A DNA stretch of 64,000 bases, taken from positions 186,001-250,000 of the forward strand of contig NZ_SJKB01000006.1 of NCBI RefSeq assembly GCF_004331465.1, given 5' to 3'. A program made the position numbers and the translations under genes. Of this stretch, positions 61,095 through 64,000 are shown in pieces. Source of the stretch: Kribbella pittospori (GTDB taxonomy: Bacteria > Actinomycetota > Actinomycetes > Propionibacteriales > Kribbellaceae). Positions within the stretch are counted from its first letter, which is position 1, and each line of letters begins with the position of its first letter. Below the pieces are notes generated by a model. That model saw only the letters and a list, made by a program, of their open reading frames with translations. It had not been told where the DNA came from and made no database searches.

Positions 61095-61856
61095 CTACCC
61101 GCGCGGCGGATCGCGGCTGCACCTCCCGTGGCCGGTGGCCACCGACTCGGCGAGGCGCTGTACGCCTTGGCTGAGCGGATGGTCGGGATAGCCCAGGGCG
61201 AGTGGTTCGCCGCGGTTGATCGAGGCCGGTACGCCGTCCCAGACCGGGAGGTGACCGGCGACCGGGCTTCTGATCAACCGGTCGACGTCGCTCGCGGTCA
61301 GCCCGGACCGTTCGTCGGACCGGTTCACCACGACCGAGCGGTCCGCGGCGTAGTAGAGGAGGTCCAGAACGTCCAGCGTGTGCCGGAGGTGCTTCAGTGC
61401 GGGGCGTTCGGGCGCCGTCACGACGACCTGATGATGCGCGGCGTCGAGCGCCGTGACCACGATCGCGTTGAACACGGCCGGGCAGTCGATGACGACGTAG
61501 TCGTAAAGCATCGGCAGCACGGACAGCACCTCGGCGACCAGCCTGGCGGTGATCTGCGCGGCCGCGCCTGGACCGGTCGGTGCCAGCAGGCAGTCCAGTC
61601 CCGGCCGGTACGGCGTCAACAGTTCGACCGTCTGGCCGACCGTCAGCTCGCTCTCGCACTGCACGACGTCGCAGAGACTGTGCTCGGCAGTGAGACCGAG
61701 CACGCCGGCGAGGTCACCGAAGTACAGGTCCAGATCGACAAGGCAGACCTGCTGCGTACCACCTGCGTTCAGGGTGACGGCGAGGTTCGTGGCGACGGTC
61801 GTCTTGCCGCAGCCGCCTTTGGCCGCGAACACCGTGATGATCTGGCCACCCGACAT
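61095..61856 (-). CDS. MinD/ParA-like ATPase of the pilus operon
   Basis: A 253-residue deviant-Walker ATPase: FAAKGGCGKTTVATNLAVTL, VCLVDLDLYFGDLAGVLGL and YDYVVIDCPAVFNAIV are MinD/CpaE-type motifs. It lacks a receiver domain. It is the first gene of the pilus group, suggesting it positions the pilus machine. ATG 61856 is preferred over GTG 61877. Confidence 0.88.
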   Translation of the reverse strand: MSGGQIITVFAAKGGCGKTTVATNLAVTLNAGGTQQVCLVDLDLYFGDLAGVLGLTAEHSLCDVVQCESELTVGQTVELLTPYRPGLDCLLAPTGPGAAAQITARLVAEVLSVLPMLYDYVVIDCPAVFNAIVVTALDAAHHQVVVTAPERPALKHLRHTLDVLDLLYYAADRSVVVNRSDERSGLTASDVDRLIRSPVAGHLPVWDGVPASINRGEPLALGYPDHPLSQGVQRLAESVATGHGRCSRDPPRG

Positions 61857-62009
61857 CCCGATCACCCCCGGCGCCACTCTGTGTCACCGCACTCCGCGCT
61901 GACTCCGCCTAAAGAGTGATCGACCGCCAAGATTCGTCACAGCGGGTGAAAGGATGACAAGGGAGATCGTTCGGTTGACACGCGTCAGCCGAACAGCCGA
62001 CAGACAGGA

Positions 62010-63788
62010 TCAGGCCAGGGCGGACCGCAACCGGAGTGCTACCTGGATGTCGAGGGCGCGCTCCGGGGCTTGCCAACCGTCGCCTAGCAACGCGCCGATC
62101 CGGTCGAGCCGCTGCTGGACGGTGTTCGGGTGGATGTGGAGGGCGGTGGCGGCTCGGGTTGGGCTTTGGCCTGAGGCGAAGTACGCCTGGAGCGTGCCGA
62201 TCAGGTCGGTGCCGCGTTGGGCGTCGTACTCGAGTACGGCGCCGAGGACGTGCTGCACGTGTGCGTGTACGTCGACGTCCGCGGCACCGACCAAGCCGGC
62301 GACACCGAGGTCGTCCGGAGTCGCGGACTCACCAGTGCGGCCGAGCCGCAGCATTGTCCCCACCAGACGGACCGCCTGGCGATGTGAGTCGACCAGCGGC
62401 TCGCCCCACGCTGCCGGACCGGTCACCCCGATCGTGGCGCCGGTCCGCTTCGCGACCTCAGCCAACTCGCGCGCAGCAGCCGAAGCGTCCGCACGAGCCA
62501 ACAGCAGCACCAAGTCACCGCCATACGGACCAGACAGCACCAGCTTGTCCTCAAGCGGCGCCGACAGCCGTGCACGTACGGCGGCCTGGTCGCCACGGCA
62601 GACTGCCACCACCAGCCGGTCGTGCCGGCGATTCGGTGCGAGCAATCGGAGTCGATCGGTCAGCGTCCTCGGGTCGGCAGCGCCACTGAGCACATCGGCC
62701 AGCAGATCGGCCTGAGCACGCTGCGACTGCTCTGCAGCCTGCCGGCGGAAGAGTAGAACGAGAGCAGTGACAACAGCTGCCCGCTCCACGATCCGCTGGT
62801 CCGCACCTGACAGCTCATCGACGCCGCCGATCACCAGCGCACCGAGCCGCTCCCCTTTCGCCGTTGCCGCAACAACCCAGCAGTCACCGACGCGAGTGAG
62901 CCGCCCGGACTCGGACTCCTGCCACCGCACGACTGCGCCGCGCGTGTCACCGGCCACGGCCAACTCATTGCCCACGGCATCGACCAGGACGACCCACACG
63001 TCCAGCAGCTCAGCCAGGGCAGCCGCGATCGCATCCACATCGCCACCAGACAACACGATCCCGGCGAACCGGTCGTGCGCCGCGGCAGCATGCTCAGTGC
63101 CGGCGTGCGCGGCAGACAGCTGATCCAGAGCAGCCGCAGTCTCGGCCGCTGCCCGCACCTGCACGATGGTGACGGCCGCCAGCGCCGCGAGCGATCCCAG
63201 CAACGACACCTCGTCCTGGCTGAACGGCCGCCGCGTCCGGTTGGAGGCGAACAGCACTCCGACAAACGCTCCGTCGACGATGAGCGGCGTACCGCAGATG
63301 GCGACCAGTCCCTCCTCTCCGACCGCGTGGTCGATCGAAGAGGTGTGCCGGAAACGCCGGTCGGACGGGTAGTCGGCAGCCCAGTACGGCTTGTAGGTTT
63401 TGGCGACCAGACCGCCGAGTCCCGCGCCCAGAGGAAGCCGGAGCTGTTGGAAGGCCGCCGACACGGATCCGTCGGTCGCCCGCATGTACGTGTCGCCGCG
63501 GGCGTCGTCGTACAAGGTCAGATAGGCGACGTCCGTGCCGAGGAGGGTGCGCGCACGGTGCACGATGGTGTCGAGTACGCCGCCCGGGTCGCGGGCCGAG
63601 GCTAGTTCGCGGGCGACGTCGACCAGGGCGGACAGTTCGGCCTCACGCTTCTTGCTGGCGTCCATGCCGGCCCGGATGCGCAGGGCGAGGTCACGCGCTA
63701 CCGCGTCCTCGCCCGCCGCCCGGGCCAACTCACTCCCGGACGCATCCTCGGCCAACAGCCGCAGAAGCTCCTCCATCCTTGCGATCAT
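62010..63788 (-). CDS. PucR-family regulator with GAF domain
   Basis: A 592-residue regulator. The N-terminal helical part is followed by a GAF domain (about 65-215; LLGTDVAYLTLYDDARGDTY, EGLVAICGTPLIVDGAFVGV). A GGDEF-like middle part comes next, and the C-terminal PucR HTH is DLIGTLQAYFASGQSPTRAA then LHIHPNTVQQRLDRIGALLG. ATG 63788 is the first reasonable start. PucR regulators control purine, amino-acid or polyamine use; here an MFS transporter is next to it. Confidence 0.9.
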   Translation of the reverse strand: MIARMEELLRLLAEDASGSELARAAGEDAVARDLALRIRAGMDASKKREAELSALVDVARELASARDPGGVLDTIVHRARTLLGTDVAYLTLYDDARGDTYMRATDGSVSAAFQQLRLPLGAGLGGLVAKTYKPYWAADYPSDRRFRHTSSIDHAVGEEGLVAICGTPLIVDGAFVGVLFASNRTRRPFSQDEVSLLGSLAALAAVTIVQVRAAAETAAALDQLSAAHAGTEHAAAAHDRFAGIVLSGGDVDAIAAALAELLDVWVVLVDAVGNELAVAGDTRGAVVRWQESESGRLTRVGDCWVVAATAKGERLGALVIGGVDELSGADQRIVERAAVVTALVLLFRRQAAEQSQRAQADLLADVLSGAADPRTLTDRLRLLAPNRRHDRLVVAVCRGDQAAVRARLSAPLEDKLVLSGPYGGDLVLLLARADASAAARELAEVAKRTGATIGVTGPAAWGEPLVDSHRQAVRLVGTMLRLGRTGESATPDDLGVAGLVGAADVDVHAHVQHVLGAVLEYDAQRGTDLIGTLQAYFASGQSPTRAATALHIHPNTVQQRLDRIGALLGDGWQAPERALDIQVALRLRSALA

Positions 63789-63837
63789 GCCACCTCCAGC
63801 TGCCTGCAGGGTCCTGTCGCGGATGGTCCTGAAGGAG

Positions 63838-64000
63838 TTAGAGAGCGGTGAGGTCCCGCTTGCGGGTTTCGGAGTACGACGTGACGGCGACGATCGAGAT
63901 GACCGCGCACACTGCGACGTACACGGCGATCGCGTAGCCGGAGTCGTACGCCTTCAGCAGTGCCACCGCGATGAACGGCGCCAGCCCACCCGCGATGATC
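63838..64000 (-). CDS. MFS transporter, C-terminal end (5' part outside window)
   Basis: The last 53 codons are visible: GGLAPFIAVALLKAYDSG, YAIAVYVAVCAVISIVAVTS and a short basic tail ETRKRDL. Two membrane segments and the tail fit metabolite:proton symporters of the MHS family. It is read toward the PucR gene on the same strand. Substrate unknown. Confidence 0.75.
   Translation of the reverse strand, partial: IIAGGLAPFIAVALLKAYDSGYAIAVYVAVCAVISIVAVTSYSETRKRDLTAL

Overview
The window is high-GC DNA with many GTG starts and tightly overlapping genes. It carries the UPF0182 / PPA1309 / YlbL / zinc-metalloprotease block that is typical of actinobacteria. The mix of GntR, TetR, LuxR, RpiR, PucR and HxlR regulators with secreted glycosidases fits a soil actinomycete. 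I infer a Kribbella-like member of the Propionibacteriales; no rRNA is present to confirm this. I find no CRISPR array, prophage, transposase or rRNA, and one tRNA (initiator tRNA-Met).

Layout. 1-7.3 kb: an oxidative galactose/galactonate cluster (SDR end, FadR-type regulator, D-galactonate dehydratase, mutarotase-like protein, KDPG-type aldolase, 2-keto-3-deoxy sugar kinase) with a divergent secreted sialidase; a 14-bp palindrome lies between the two transcription units. 7.3-12.3 kb: a small HTH regulator/hydrolase divergon, then a soluble cyclic-nucleotide-domain histidine kinase overlapping a response-regulator/thioredoxin-reductase-like fusion. 12.4-17.7 kb: a decayed GH18 chitinase, a large secreted subtilase and a LuxR-type regulator. 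17.7-22.1 kb: a small conserved protein divergent from an XRE/TPR-like regulator, branched-chain aminotransferase, and a stand-alone LigD-type polymerase domain. 22.1-29.5 kb: two TetR divergons (flavin monooxygenase; DrrAB-like ABC exporter), a kinase and a cytochrome P450. 29.7-40.6 kb: a NarL-type two-component system, hydrolase/RpiR pair, small enzymes, YggT, an MFS exporter with a YCII protein, tRNA-fMet, a GNAT protein and a secreted protein.

40.7-48 kb is the conserved actinobacterial housekeeping block (UPF0182, PPA1309, YlbL, MoaE, zinc metalloprotease). 48-52.5 kb holds a Nudix protein, a ferritin-like protein, an unusual 830-bp repeat-bearing intergenic region, a nucleotidyltransferase-like gene coupled to HxlR, and a quinone-oxidoreductase-like gene. 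52.5-61.9 kb is a compact minus-strand type IV pilus operon (MinD-like ATPase, PilA, PilT, PilB, PilC, three minor-prepilin-like proteins, PilD) followed by an orphan response regulator with Glu at the phosphoacceptor position. The window ends with a PucR regulator and the tail of an MFS transporter.

Points most worth a second look: the pilus operon with an RNA hairpin between pilA and pilT, ending at a phosphorylation-site-altered regulator; the kinase plus CxxC-less thioredoxin-reductase fusion; the degenerate repeat array at 49.9-50.2 kb; two near-identical terminators around the MFS/YCII segment next to tRNA-fMet; and the double-deletion chitinase pseudogene.
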